Part shown: positions 10,960 through 21,113 of the stretch, one piece after another | How positions within the stretch are numbered: the stretch's first letter is position 1 | Layout of the letters: each line of letters starts with the position of its first letter | Assembly (NCBI GenBank): GCA_902623785.1 | Contig: CACNVG010000001.1 | Span: forward strand, 138,714-202,713 | DNA length: 64,000 bases | Origin: an uncultured Pelagibacteraceae bacterium | GTDB taxonomy: Bacteria > Pseudomonadota > Alphaproteobacteria > Pelagibacterales > Pelagibacteraceae | Direction: 5' to 3' | The notes under the pieces: model-generated | What the model was told of the DNA's origin: nothing | Database searches by the model: none | The model's input: only the letters and a program-made list of their open reading frames with translations | Program-made: the position numbers and the translations under genes

Positions 10960-11796
10960 TTACTTTTTGCCTTTAAGATTTATTCTAATGTCTGACAAAT
11001 CAACCAGTTTTGTCTTATAATCATTTCTTATAAAGCCTTTGCTAGTCATATCTTTTACAATTCTTATTAACTCACTGTTTTCCTCATTAAGATGGCTATT
11101 GTCATTTTCATTTGTTTCAGTCTTTCCTATTGATGGAGTGTGTGCTAAGTCTTCTCGATTTAAATACGAAATAGCTAGTTCCCTAAAAATATAGTCTAAA
11201 ATTGATGAGGCGGACAAAATTCTATCATTTCCAAAAACTTTTCCTGATGGCTCAAATTTAGTGTCGACATAAGCACTAACATACTCATCTAACGGAACTC
11301 CGTACTGAAGTCCCAAAGAAATAGCTATTGCAAAGTTATTCATAAGTGCTTTAACTAACTCGCCTTCTTTACTTGTATCAATGAAAATTTCTCCTATTTT
11401 TCCATCTTCATATTCGCCTGTATGTAAATAAACCTTATGGTCGCCAATAGTCGCTTTTTGAATATAGCCTTTTCTTCTGTCGGGCATTCCAAATCTTTTG
11501 TTTATTGAGTCGCTTAGATTTTTTGTAAAACCATTTTTTAATTTATTTTTTTTCTCATCTATCAAAGAAGTTTTCTTAAATTTAACCTCATTCTGATTAT
11601 TTTCCAAATTGTCGACTTTTTTTATAGATTTATCTAAACTTTTTGTTTTTCTATTATCGATTTTCATGTCTAAAATTTCAAATTGCCCATCTTCTTTTTT
11701 TTCTAAGTTGGCTAGTTCATTTTCATTAATATTGTCCAGGTAATGACTTACTTTAAAAGTGCATGTATAAAAGGTTTCTACAAGATATTTTGCCAT
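10960..11796 (-). CDS. Standalone TSCPD-type protein resembling the C-terminal region of vitamin B12-dependent (class II) ribonucleotide reductase
   Basis: [67 protein letters not shown] resembles the NrdJ C-terminal domain; no catalytic RNR domain in the ORF. Confidence 0.75.
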   Translation of the reverse strand: MAKYLVETFYTCTFKVSHYLDNINENELANLEKKEDGQFEILDMKIDNRKTKSLDKSIKKVDNLENNQNEVKFKKTSLIDEKKNKLKNGFTKNLSDSINKRFGMPDRRKGYIQKATIGDHKVYLHTGEYEDGKIGEIFIDTSKEGELVKALMNNFAIAISLGLQYGVPLDEYVSAYVDTKFEPSGKVFGNDRILSASSILDYIFRELAISYLNREDLAHTPSIGKTETNENDNSHLNEENSELIRIVKDMTSKGFIRNDYKTKLVDLSDIRINLKGKK

Positions 11797-11906
11797 AAAA
11801 ATTTTCCTTTATTGTTTTGAGTCTGTTTCAAATTAATGTATATACAAATTTGATTTTTAGTCTAATCTAAATTTTACAATTTTGAATTGAAAAAAATAAA
11901 TATTTT

Positions 11907-12263
11907 ATGTTGACATTTGTTAAACAAATTTTTACGTGGTGGAATCATCAAACTCTTGGAACAAGATTTCACACCATTTTATTTGGAAAATTTAAAGGCA
12001 GAGATAATTTCGGTAATAAATATTATCAAAGTAAGTCAGGTAAAAGATGGGTTATTTATAATGGAGAAGTTGATTCATCAAAAATACCAAATGAGTGGTA
12101 TTCTTGGATACATTACACTCAAAATAAAATTGAAAAGGTTCATGATCAAAAAAAATTTCAATGGCAGAAAGAACACAAACCAAATTTGACAGGAACATCA
12201 AAAGCATACCATCCAAATAAAAACAAAAATGATTATAAGAAATATAAAACTTGGAAAGATTAA
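11907..12263 (+). CDS. NADH:ubiquinone oxidoreductase accessory subunit NDUFA12 family
   Basis: WWNHQTLGTRFHTILFGKFKGRDNFGNKYYQ...RWVIYNGEVDSSKIPNEWYSWIHY. Confidence 0.88.
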   Translation: MLTFVKQIFTWWNHQTLGTRFHTILFGKFKGRDNFGNKYYQSKSGKRWVIYNGEVDSSKIPNEWYSWIHYTQNKIEKVHDQKKFQWQKEHKPNLTGTSKAYHPNKNKNDYKKYKTWKD

Positions 12264-12636
12264 ATTTTATCTATCTTTATTATTAGTATTTATTTTAAGC
12301 CCAACTTCAGGTTATTCTTCATCAGAAAATATTGATTATTTTGGAAAATTTATTGATATAAAACTTTTAGATAAGTTAAGTTCAAAAAGCAAACTTTTGA
12401 AACTTGAAATAGGAAAAGACCATAAATATAAAAATCTTATCATTAAAGTTTTAAAATGTAAAAACTCTGAATTTGACGATAATCCTGAAATAACTAGTTA
12501 TTTGCAGGTTAAAGACTTTAATAATAAAGATAACAATGAGGTATTTGTTTTTAATGGCTGGACTTTTTCATCAAGTCCTTCAATACAAGTTTTCGATCAC
12601 CCAGTATATGATCTGTGGATTTTAAAGTGTTACTAA
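12229..12636 (+). CDS. DUF2155 domain-containing protein
   Basis: Signal-peptide-like start, LDKLSSKSKLLKLEIGKDHKYKNLIIKVLKCKNS, FNGWTFSSSPSIQVFDHPVYDLWILKC; position after NDUFA12 typical. Confidence 0.75.
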   Translation: MIIRNIKLGKIKFYLSLLLVFILSPTSGYSSSENIDYFGKFIDIKLLDKLSSKSKLLKLEIGKDHKYKNLIIKVLKCKNSEFDDNPEITSYLQVKDFNNKDNNEVFVFNGWTFSSSPSIQVFDHPVYDLWILKCY

Positions 12637-13970
12637 ACAATTTTTTCATTGTCCAACCAAGTAACATTAAATTTTGAGTCAATAAATTTTTCGTGATTCA
12701 AAAGTTTTTTATGCAACTTAATTGTCGTTGTAATTCCTTCTATTACAAATTCATCTAAAGATCTTAGAGTTCTTTGTATTGCCTCTGTTCTGTTTCTGCC
12801 ATGGCAAATTAACTTACAAACCATACTATCATAATAAGGTGTAACTTTAAAACCTTGATAAATGGAACTATCTACTCTAGTTCTAAACCCAGATGGTTGA
12901 TGACACATTCCAATTAACCCTGGTGATGGCTGAAAATTTCTACTTGGGTCCTCTGCGTTTATTCTACACTCGATAGCATGACCTCTTGGGTTAATATCAG
13001 ACTGTTCTAAAGCAGTATTTCCTGTAAATGCAATCCATATTTGTTCTTTAATAATATCTATCCCAGTGACCATCTCTGTAACTGGATGCTCCACTTGCAC
13101 TCTAGTATTCATTTCCAAAAAATAAAACTTACCATCCTCATAAATAAATTCTACTGTTCCAGCTCCCTCATAACCAATTTGAGATACCATATTAACTGTC
13201 CTATCGAAAAGATCTTTACGAATTTCATCAGTTAAAACCGGACTTGGAGTTTCTTCAATTAATTTTTGATGTCGTCTTTGAACGGAGCAATCTCTTTCAT
13301 GTAAGTGAACTGTATGATTTTTTCCTGAAAGTACCTGAACTTCAATATGACGTGGATTTTGAAAAAATTTTTCAATATATACCTCGTCATTTGCAAAAAA
13401 CTTTTTGGCTTCTGACTTAGCAGTCAAAAATAAGTTATCAAATTCTTTTTCAGATCTAACAATTTTCATTCCCTTTCCACCACCTCCACCAGCAGCTTTT
13501 ATTAGGATAGGAAAACCAATTTCTTTAGCTAACTTTTTACCACTTTCTAAATCTGAAATACCACCTTCTGAACCTTCGATAACAGGTAGACCATATTTTT
13601 TAGCAATTTTTTTTGCCTCAATTTTATCTCCCATCATTTTAATAAGTTTTGAGGACGGTCCAATAAACTTAATATTATTTTCTTCAAGCATACTGGCAAA
13701 ATTAAAATTTTCTGACAAAAATCCATATCCTGGATGAACTGCCTCAGAATTTGTAATTTCTATCGCTGATAATATTGCAGGAATGTTTAAATAACTATTA
13801 GCAGGTTGATGTGAGCCAACACAAACACTCTCATCAGCTAATTTAACATGCATACTTTCTTTATCTACATCTGAATGTATTGCAACTGTTTGAATTCCCC
13901 ACTCTTTACATGCCCTAATAATTCTAACAGCTATCTCACCTCTATTAGCAATTAAAATTTTTTTAAACAT
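12633..13970 (-). CDS. accC: Acetyl-CoA carboxylase biotin carboxylase subunit
   Basis: MFKKILIANRGEIAVRIIRACKEWGI, AAGGGGGKGMK, FLEMNTRVQVEHPVTEM. Confidence 0.96.
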   Translation of the reverse strand: MFKKILIANRGEIAVRIIRACKEWGIQTVAIHSDVDKESMHVKLADESVCVGSHQPANSYLNIPAILSAIEITNSEAVHPGYGFLSENFNFASMLEENNIKFIGPSSKLIKMMGDKIEAKKIAKKYGLPVIEGSEGGISDLESGKKLAKEIGFPILIKAAGGGGGKGMKIVRSEKEFDNLFLTAKSEAKKFFANDEVYIEKFFQNPRHIEVQVLSGKNHTVHLHERDCSVQRRHQKLIEETPSPVLTDEIRKDLFDRTVNMVSQIGYEGAGTVEFIYEDGKFYFLEMNTRVQVEHPVTEMVTGIDIIKEQIWIAFTGNTALEQSDINPRGHAIECRINAEDPSRNFQPSPGLIGMCHQPSGFRTRVDSSIYQGFKVTPYYDSMVCKLICHGRNRTEAIQRTLRSLDEFVIEGITTTIKLHKKLLNHEKFIDSKFNVTWLDNEKIV

Positions 13971-13972
13971 TT

Positions 13973-14389
13973 TTAATCGATTACGACAAGAGTCTGTCCA
14001 TATTCAACGGGCTGACCATCTTCAACGTTTATGCTCTTGACAACACCATCTTTTGGAGAGGGAACATGGTTCATTGTCTTCATAGCTTCAACTATCATAA
14101 CAGTGTCACCTTTTTTAATTTTTTTTCCAGTTTCAACAAATTTTTTTGCTCCAGGTTCGGGTGCTAAATAAGCTGTCCCAATAATTGGTGACTTGATTTC
14201 AGTTCCAGATACAGGCTCTGTTTTTTTATTATTTTTTTCAATTGTAATTTCTGGCGTTATATTTTGACTTACTTTACTCTGTCTAGACACTTTTATCTTT
14301 ATATCTTTTTCAGAATATTCAAGCTCAGTTAGCTTAAATTCTTCTAGATTATCAACCAGTTCTTTTATTAATTTTTTATTAATTTTCAT
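13973..14389 (-). CDS. accB: Biotin carboxyl carrier protein of acetyl-CoA carboxylase
   Basis: Biotinylation motif VEAMKTMN; adjacent to accC. Confidence 0.95.
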   Translation of the reverse strand: MKINKKLIKELVDNLEEFKLTELEYSEKDIKIKVSRQSKVSQNITPEITIEKNNKKTEPVSGTEIKSPIIGTAYLAPEPGAKKFVETGKKIKKGDTVMIVEAMKTMNHVPSPKDGVVKSINVEDGQPVEYGQTLVVID

Positions 14390-14825
14390 TTATTAAAAGT
14401 TTATGCATTGCTATTATGGCTAAAATATATCCTTCGCTTCCAAGGCCAAAAATTCCACCATTTACCACATCACTTATTAGTGATTTTTGTCTGAATTCCT
14501 CTCTTTTATAAATATTTGATATATGGACCTCTATTTTCTTTTTTTTATATATTTCTAACGCGTCTCTGATTGCTACGGATGTATGAGTGAATGCAGCAGC
14601 ATTAATAATAATTCCATCAAATTTATCGTTTGCTGATTGTATTATAGAAACAATTTCACCTTCTACATTGGACTGAGTAAATTCAACTTTAAGATCAAGT
14701 TCTTTACATTTCTCTTCGCATTTTTTTTTTAAATCTTCATAAGTAATAGAACCATATTGTGATTGTTCTCTTTGGCCTAATAGATTAAGATTTGGACCGT
14801 TTAGAAAAAGTATATTTGAACTCAT
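14379..14825 (-). CDS. aroQ: 3-dehydroquinate dehydratase type II
   Basis: LFLNGPNLNLLGQREQSQYG, INAAAFTHTSVAIRDAL, EVHISNIYKREEFRQKS. Confidence 0.95.
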   Translation of the reverse strand: MSSNILFLNGPNLNLLGQREQSQYGSITYEDLKKKCEEKCKELDLKVEFTQSNVEGEIVSIIQSANDKFDGIIINAAAFTHTSVAIRDALEIYKKKKIEVHISNIYKREEFRQKSLISDVVNGGIFGLGSEGYILAIIAMHKLLINEN

Positions 14826-14837
14826 AAGCTATACATA

Positions 14838-15056
14838 ATGAAAAAAACCAAAAAAATCAAAATTATTTTAAACGGAAAGCCGAGATCTTTGCAAAAGGTT
14901 ACATCAGTGTACGATTTAATAAGGTCTTTAAAACTATCAACAGACAAAGTTGCCATTGAATTAAATAAAGAAATAATAAATAAGAAAACAATTAAAAATT
15001 TATATTTAAAAAATAAAGATAAAATTGAAATAGTACATTTTATAGGTGGAGGGTAA
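14838..15056 (+). CDS. thiS: Sulfur carrier protein ThiS
   Basis: 72 aa ending in VHFIGGG (C-terminal GG); followed by thiG. Confidence 0.9.
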   Translation: MKKTKKIKIILNGKPRSLQKVTSVYDLIRSLKLSTDKVAIELNKEIINKKTIKNLYLKNKDKIEIVHFIGGG

Positions 15057-15826
15057 TGAAAGATTTTTTTAAAATTGCTAATAAAAAATTTAAGTCAAGG
15101 TTAATTGTAGGTACTGGGAAATATAAAAGTTTTTCAGAATGTGCAAAAGCAATTAAATATTCTGGCGCTGAAATCGTAACAGTAGCAGTCAGAAGAGTAA
15201 ATATAATTGACAAAAAAAAACCTATACTGATGGATTATATCGATCCAAAAAAAATAACTTACCTCCCAAACACAGCTGGATGTTTCACTTCAGAAGACGC
15301 ACTTAGAACTTTGCGATTAGCAAGAGAAATAGGGGGTTGGAAATTAGTGAAACTAGAAGTTTTAGGTGACAAAAAAAATTTATTTCCAGACATGATTGAA
15401 ACTTTGAGATCAACAGAGATTTTAACAAAGGAAGGATTTAAAGTTATGGTTTACTGCAGTGACGATCCTTTAATGGCAAAACGTTTAGAAGACTCAGGCG
15501 CAGTTGCTATTATGCCATTAGCCGCTCCTATTGGATCTGGTTTAGGAATTCAAAATTATACAAATATAAAGATAATCAGAAATCAAACCAAATTACCTGT
15601 TATAATTGATGCTGGTATTGGTCAAGCCTCAGATGCTGCTATCGCTATGGAACTAGGTTGTGACGGAGTTTTAATCAATACTGCAATCGCAAAGGCAAAG
15701 AAGCCATTTGAAATGGCACAAGCTATGAAGTTTGCAGTTATTGCTGGAAGAAAGTCTTTTGTGTCAGGAAGAATTTTAAAAACATTGCACGGATCTGCTT
15801 CAACAACAAATAAAGGGATTATCTAG
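15056..15826 (+). CDS. thiG: Thiazole synthase
   Basis: [24 protein letters not shown]-like region ([15 protein letters not shown]), [32 protein letters not shown]. Confidence 0.95.
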   Translation: MKDFFKIANKKFKSRLIVGTGKYKSFSECAKAIKYSGAEIVTVAVRRVNIIDKKKPILMDYIDPKKITYLPNTAGCFTSEDALRTLRLAREIGGWKLVKLEVLGDKKNLFPDMIETLRSTEILTKEGFKVMVYCSDDPLMAKRLEDSGAVAIMPLAAPIGSGLGIQNYTNIKIIRNQTKLPVIIDAGIGQASDAAIAMELGCDGVLINTAIAKAKKPFEMAQAMKFAVIAGRKSFVSGRILKTLHGSASTTNKGII

Positions 15827-17588
15827 GTCTTTTTTTTTTATTTTTTACAAAAAATTTTTTCTTTTTAAAATTTTTTGATTTAAATTTTGCCTTACCTTTT
15901 ATATTTTTCTCAATTTTCTTCTCTGTTGTTATCTTTTTAAGTTCTACAATATTTTCAAGTTTCTCAAGAACTTTTTTACTTTTATTTAAGAATTCAATCT
16001 TATATTCAGGTACTATAAGAGATAAATCTCCTTCAAAAGTGATCTTAAATTTGTTTTTTTTTTCAATATAAAGTAAATCTTCTTTAAAATTTTCGTTAAG
16101 GAAATTCTTAATCTTTTCAGATATAACTATTTTCACTAACTTTGCCTTATTTTTAATAGCATTTATTTCAACAATTTTAATTACCTTTTGAGCAAATGAC
16201 TCATTAGTCAAAGAAATGTTCCATTGAACACTGCTTTCCCTAAGTCTTTGACGAGACATTTCAAGTAACCCAAAACTGCTAATTCTTCCAATTTGAATTC
16301 TTGCTCTATCTTTTCTACATCTTTCTTTTAATCGTCTCTCAACCTGTCTTCTATTGCCAAAACTCATCATATCTATAAAATCAATTATAATGAGTCCAGA
16401 TAGATCTCTGATCTTGATTTGTCTTGCAATTTCCTCTGCTGCTTCAAGATTTGTATCAAGCGCTGTACTTTCAACATTTTTTTGTTTAATTGATCTTCCA
16501 GAGTTAACATCTATCGAGACTAAAGCCTCAGTGGGATTAATAACTAAATATCCTCCCGAAGATAGTTTAACTTGTGTGTCATAAATATCAGTCAATTTAA
16601 TTTCAATATTTTCTTTAATAAATAATGGAACTTTATCTCTATACTTTTTAATTTTTTTAACATTACTAGGCATTAAAATTTTCATAAAACTTTTTGCTTT
16701 TTGGTACCCCTCATTACCATCTATAATTATATTTTGAGTTTCATCATCGTATATGTCTCTAAGAGTTCTCTTAATAATATCACTTTCCTGATGAATTAAC
16801 TTTGGTGCAATGGAATTCATTGCGTTTTCTTTAATTGTTTCCCAAGACTTTAGCAAACTTTGAAGATCATGATTAATTTCATTTTTACTTTTATTTGATC
16901 CCGCAGTCCTTACAATCAATCCCATTTCTTTTGGAATAATTATCTCATTTAAAATTGATCTTATTTTTTTTCTTTCTCCTGAGTGAAAAATTTTTCTTGA
17001 AATACCACCACCTTTTGGTGTGTTTGGCATTAAAACTATGTATTTACCAGCTATAGATATAAAAGTAGTGAGAGCTGCACCTTTCAAGCCCCTCTCATCT
17101 TTTAATACCTGAACTAGTATAACTTGATTTGGTTTTATCACTTCTTGAATTTTGTATCTCTTAGAGGGGGCTTTGCTTTGCTTATAATATCCTTCGTTTT
17201 GATTTTCTACCTCGGGCTTTTTTTCAACAACCTCATTATCATTTTTATCATTATCAATTTCTGACTCTTCTTTTTCACTCTGTTTGGCTAGTTCTTCTCT
17301 GACTTTTTTCTCCTCCTCTTTAATTTTCTCTAAATCACTTAACGGTATTTGGTAGTAGTCAGATTGTATGTCATTAAAAGATAAAAAACCGTGCCTATCT
17401 CTACCAAAGTCAACGAAAGCTGCTTGCAAAGAGGGTTCGATTCTACTTACTTTACCTAAATAGATATTATTTTTAATTAAGGTATTTTTTATACCTTCGT
17501 ACTCATAGTCTTCAATATTACCGTTTTCTTTAAGTACAACTCGCGTTTCATCTGGATGCGAAGCATCAATGTATAAATTCTTGTCCAT
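15819..17588 (-). CDS. rne: Ribonuclease E/G family protein
   Basis: S1 domain region [42 protein letters not shown], basic C-terminal tail. Confidence 0.88.
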   Translation of the reverse strand: MDKNLYIDASHPDETRVVLKENGNIEDYEYEGIKNTLIKNNIYLGKVSRIEPSLQAAFVDFGRDRHGFLSFNDIQSDYYQIPLSDLEKIKEEEKKVREELAKQSEKEESEIDNDKNDNEVVEKKPEVENQNEGYYKQSKAPSKRYKIQEVIKPNQVILVQVLKDERGLKGAALTTFISIAGKYIVLMPNTPKGGGISRKIFHSGERKKIRSILNEIIIPKEMGLIVRTAGSNKSKNEINHDLQSLLKSWETIKENAMNSIAPKLIHQESDIIKRTLRDIYDDETQNIIIDGNEGYQKAKSFMKILMPSNVKKIKKYRDKVPLFIKENIEIKLTDIYDTQVKLSSGGYLVINPTEALVSIDVNSGRSIKQKNVESTALDTNLEAAEEIARQIKIRDLSGLIIIDFIDMMSFGNRRQVERRLKERCRKDRARIQIGRISSFGLLEMSRQRLRESSVQWNISLTNESFAQKVIKIVEINAIKNKAKLVKIVISEKIKNFLNENFKEDLLYIEKKNKFKITFEGDLSLIVPEYKIEFLNKSKKVLEKLENIVELKKITTEKKIEKNIKGKAKFKSKNFKKKKFFVKNKKKRPR

Positions 17589-17669
17589 AAGTGTATTGTT
17601 AAATTTTTCATTTTATTTTAAATTCTGATGTCATAACTTTAACAAATTCATTAATTAAATGAAACTAAA

Positions 17670-20015
17670 ATGAACAATTATTTTAAGAAAATACTAATAA
17701 TATCTGCCTCATCTATTCTACTATTAATGATTGTAGCTATTTCAATATTATGGGGTTTTTCAAATGATTTGCCAGATTACAAGTTCTTAAAAAGCTATAA
17801 AGCACCAGTTTCAAGCAAGGTATATTCTGGTAACGGTGAATTAATCCAAGATTTTTCTTCAGAAAAAAGGATTTTTATACCTTACAATTCAATTCCTGAT
17901 AAAATTGTAAATTCTTTTTTATCTGCAGAGGATAAAAATTTTTTTAATCATCCTGGAGTAGATGCAAAAGGTGTCTTGAGGGCAGTGATAAAAAATATCT
18001 CTAATATAATCAACTCAAAAAGACTAGAAGGAGCATCAACAATAACGCAACAAGTAGCTAAAAACTTTCTTTTGTCAAATGAAGTAAGTTTAAATCGAAA
18101 AATAAAAGAGGCAATTTTAGCATTTAGAATAGAGAGAAGTTTAAATAAAGAGAGAATTTTAGAGTTATATTTGAACCAAATATACTTAGGACAAGGAACA
18201 TATGGAATTGCTTCTGCAAGCTTAGAATATTTTGATAAATCTGTCGACGAACTAAATTATGAAGAAGCTGCATTATTAGCTGCTTTGCCAAAAGCCCCAA
18301 GTAAGTACAATCCTTATAAAAATAAAGAATTAGCTAAATTTAGAAGAGACTTGGTTTTAAAAAATTTGCAAGATAATAAATATATAAGTTCGGAGGAATT
18401 AGAGGTTTTTCAAAATACCAAAATAAAATTAAAAAAAAGAAAAAAAGTATATTTAGAAAATTCTAGATATTATGTTGAAGAAATAAGAAAAAATACAATT
18501 AAAAAATTTGGTTACGATAAAGTTTATAAAGAAGGCTTAAACATAAAAACGCCTTTAAACTTAAAATTGCAAAAATTAGCTTCAAACTCTTTAAGAGACG
18601 GAATAGAAAAATACGACCGGAGGAGAGGATTTAGGGGCGCTATGGATAACATTCCACTTTCCGAAAAAAATTGGAGCGAAAAGACAAAAATTAAAGAAGT
18701 TGAAAACAGTTTAAATTGGGAGTTAGCAAGAATTTTAAGTTTAGATAGTACGACATTAGAAATTGAAACTTCCACTAACAAAATAGGGTACATAAATCAA
18801 TCTGAACTTAAATGGATTAAAAAAGGAATTAATAATACTTTTAAAATTGGAGATATAATTTACGTAAAAAAACTTAAAAATGGACCTGGGTATACTTTGA
18901 AACAGTTGCCTTTAGCTAATGGTGCTATAGTTGTAATGGACCCATATAATGGAAGAGTTTTAGCATTAAGTGGAGGTTTTAGTTTTAAACAAAGTGAATT
19001 TAATCGAGCTACACAGGCATTGAGACAGCCCGGTTCAGCCTTTAAACCCTTCGTTTATGCAGCGGCGCTTGAAAACGGATATTCACCATCAACTTTAGTA
19101 TTAGATGCTCCTCTAGTACTTGAGCAAGGAACAGATCTTAAAATGTGGAAACCTGAAAATTACGGTAAAAAGTTTTATGGGCCGTCAACTCTTAGAATGG
19201 GATTAGAAAAATCAAGAAATTTAATGACTGTAAGAATTGCACAGGATTTAGGAATGAAAAAAATTGTAAACATTTCAAAAGAATTAAAAATTTATGAAAA
19301 TCCAAATGAACTTTTGTCTATTTCCCTTGGTTCAGCAGAAACAACCCTTCTGAAACTTACAAGCGCCTACTGTTCTTTTGTTAACGGTGGAAAATTAATT
19401 TACCCAAAACTAATTGATAGAATTCAAGATAGCGAAGGTAACACTATTTATAAAACTGAGGAAAGAAAATGTAATAACTGTGAAAATATTTCATTTTTAA
19501 GTAATGATGTTCCATCAATTAAAAACAATTCAAAACAGGTGTTTTCACCTCAAACAGCCTATCAAATTACATCAATTTTAGAAGGGGCAACAAAAACAGG
19601 GACAGCAAAAAAACTAAAAGATTTAAATTTAGATATCGCAGGAAAAACTGGAACTACTAACAAAAATACTGATACTTGGTTTATAGGCTTTACCTCTGAT
19701 TTGGTGATAGGTGTTTACGTAGGTCACGATGAACCAAAACCACTTGGAAAGTTCGAGACGGGGGCAAAAACTGCAATGCCTATTTTTAAAAAATTCCTAG
19801 AGCTCGCTTTAAAAAAGGAGAACACCAGACCATTTAAAGTTCCTGAAAAAATTACAATGATGGTCGTTGATTCTATTACTGGTAAAAAAGTTAATTTTAA
19901 CTCAAAGAAAACTTTAATTGAATCATTCAAAACCGAGGAACTTGAAGATAATATAGATATTTCAGAAAAAATTAATAATAGATTTAAGAATAATAATATA
20001 TTAAGATTTTATTAA
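17670..20015 (+). CDS. mrcA: Penicillin-binding protein 1A (transglycosylase/transpeptidase)
   Basis: EDKNFFNHPGVDAKGVLRA, EGASTITQQVAKNFLL, RQPGSAFKPFVYAAAL, AGKTGTTNKNTDTWFIGFT. Confidence 0.95.
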   Translation: MNNYFKKILIISASSILLLMIVAISILWGFSNDLPDYKFLKSYKAPVSSKVYSGNGELIQDFSSEKRIFIPYNSIPDKIVNSFLSAEDKNFFNHPGVDAKGVLRAVIKNISNIINSKRLEGASTITQQVAKNFLLSNEVSLNRKIKEAILAFRIERSLNKERILELYLNQIYLGQGTYGIASASLEYFDKSVDELNYEEAALLAALPKAPSKYNPYKNKELAKFRRDLVLKNLQDNKYISSEELEVFQNTKIKLKKRKKVYLENSRYYVEEIRKNTIKKFGYDKVYKEGLNIKTPLNLKLQKLASNSLRDGIEKYDRRRGFRGAMDNIPLSEKNWSEKTKIKEVENSLNWELARILSLDSTTLEIETSTNKIGYINQSELKWIKKGINNTFKIGDIIYVKKLKNGPGYTLKQLPLANGAIVVMDPYNGRVLALSGGFSFKQSEFNRATQALRQPGSAFKPFVYAAALENGYSPSTLVLDAPLVLEQGTDLKMWKPENYGKKFYGPSTLRMGLEKSRNLMTVRIAQDLGMKKIVNISKELKIYENPNELLSISLGSAETTLLKLTSAYCSFVNGGKLIYPKLIDRIQDSEGNTIYKTEERKCNNCENISFLSNDVPSIKNNSKQVFSPQTAYQITSILEGATKTGTAKKLKDLNLDIAGKTGTTNKNTDTWFIGFTSDLVIGVYVGHDEPKPLGKFETGAKTAMPIFKKFLELALKKENTRPFKVPEKITMMVVDSITGKKVNFNSKKTLIESFKTEELEDNIDISEKINNRFKNNNILRFY

Positions 20016-21113
20016 TGAGTGAAGAATTCTTTCAAAATGTGACTGAAGTCAAAAAAGTTAATCAAAGAATAAAGGAGTATCTTTGAAAAGCACGACTTTG
20101 AAAAAAAAATAGAAAATTATAATAACTTAATTTTATCGGAAAATTTTTGGAAGGATAAATCTGAGGCTCAAAAAGTTCTTAAAGAAAAAAAATTCCATGA
20201 AACTTTAATAAATTCTTATACAGAAACTACCAAATATTTAAAAGAGTTAGAGGAATTTTATAATCTAGCCTTAGAGGAAAATAATAAGAACTTAATTCAA
20301 GAAACATTAGAAAATATTAAAAACCTTAAAAATACAGTTAAGAAAAATGAGATTAAATGCTTTCTTTCAAAAGAAACTGATAGCAATGATTGTTTTTTAG
20401 AAATTCATGCTGGTGCTGGGGGAACAGAAAGTCAAGACTGGGCAGAGATGCTTAGGAGAATGTATATGAAATGGGCTCAGTCAAAAGAATTTAAAAACAA
20501 TATTATTAGTGAACATAAAGGCGATGAAGCAGGTCTTAAATCATCAACTATAAAAATATCTGGCGATTATGTTTTTGGATGGCTCAAAACAGAGTCTGGA
20601 ATTCATAGATTAGTAAGAATTTCTCCTTTTGATTCCGGTGCTAGACGGCACACAAGTTTTGCAAGTGTTTGGGTTTATCCTGTAGTTGATGAGAATATTG
20701 ATGTTGAAATTTTAGAAAAAGACCTAAGAATTGATACATATAGATCCAGTGGAGCTGGCGGACAACATGTAAATACTACTGACAGCGCTGTTAGGATTAC
20801 GCATCTTCCAACGAAAATAGTCGTACAGTGTCAAAATGAAAGATCTCAACATAAAAATAAAGAAACTTGTATGCAAATGCTCAAAGCAAGATTATATAAT
20901 TTTGAATTGGAAAAGAGAGAAAAAGAAAACGAAAACAAACAGGACTCTAAAAAAGACATAGGGTGGGGTCATCAAATAAGATCATATGTTTTACACCCAT
21001 ATCGATTAGTTAAAGACAATAGAACCAGCCATGAATCAAGTGATCCACAAAAGATATTAGACGGAGATATAGATAGCTTTTTAGAAAACTCTCTATTTAA
21101 ACTAGATGCTTAA
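20015..21113 (+). CDS. prfB: Peptide chain release factor 2, expressed via +1 programmed ribosomal frameshift
   Basis: Zero frame ATG 20015 reads MSEEFFQNVTEVKKVNQRIKEYL then TGA 20084-20086; shifting +1 after CTT (20081-20083) continues EKHDFEKKIENYNNLILSENFWKD...HAGAGGTESQDWAEML...RSSGAGGQHVNTTDSAVRI. GGAGTATCTTTGA matches the known prfB slippery context. Confidence 0.95.
20072..20086 (+). promoter_or_regulatory. prfB +1 programmed frameshift signal (internal SD-like AAGGAG + CTT TGA)
   Basis: aaaggagtatctttga: SD-like AGGAG 3 nt before CTT followed by in-frame UGA, as in the E. coli prfB recoding site. Confidence 0.93.

Noticed and set aside
11917-12189. 90-aa overlapping ORF in a second frame of the NDUFA12 gene
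   Set aside because: The 11907..12263 frame matches the NDUFA12 family; the other frame has no recognisable features.
17425-17445. GGTTCGATTC, a tRNA T-loop-like string
   Set aside because: Lies inside the rne coding sequence with no acceptor or anticodon stem partner.
20448-21113. Truncated prfB / pseudogene interpretation
   Set aside because: The upstream +1 frame is open from 20085 and reads as RF2; the break is the canonical programmed frameshift.
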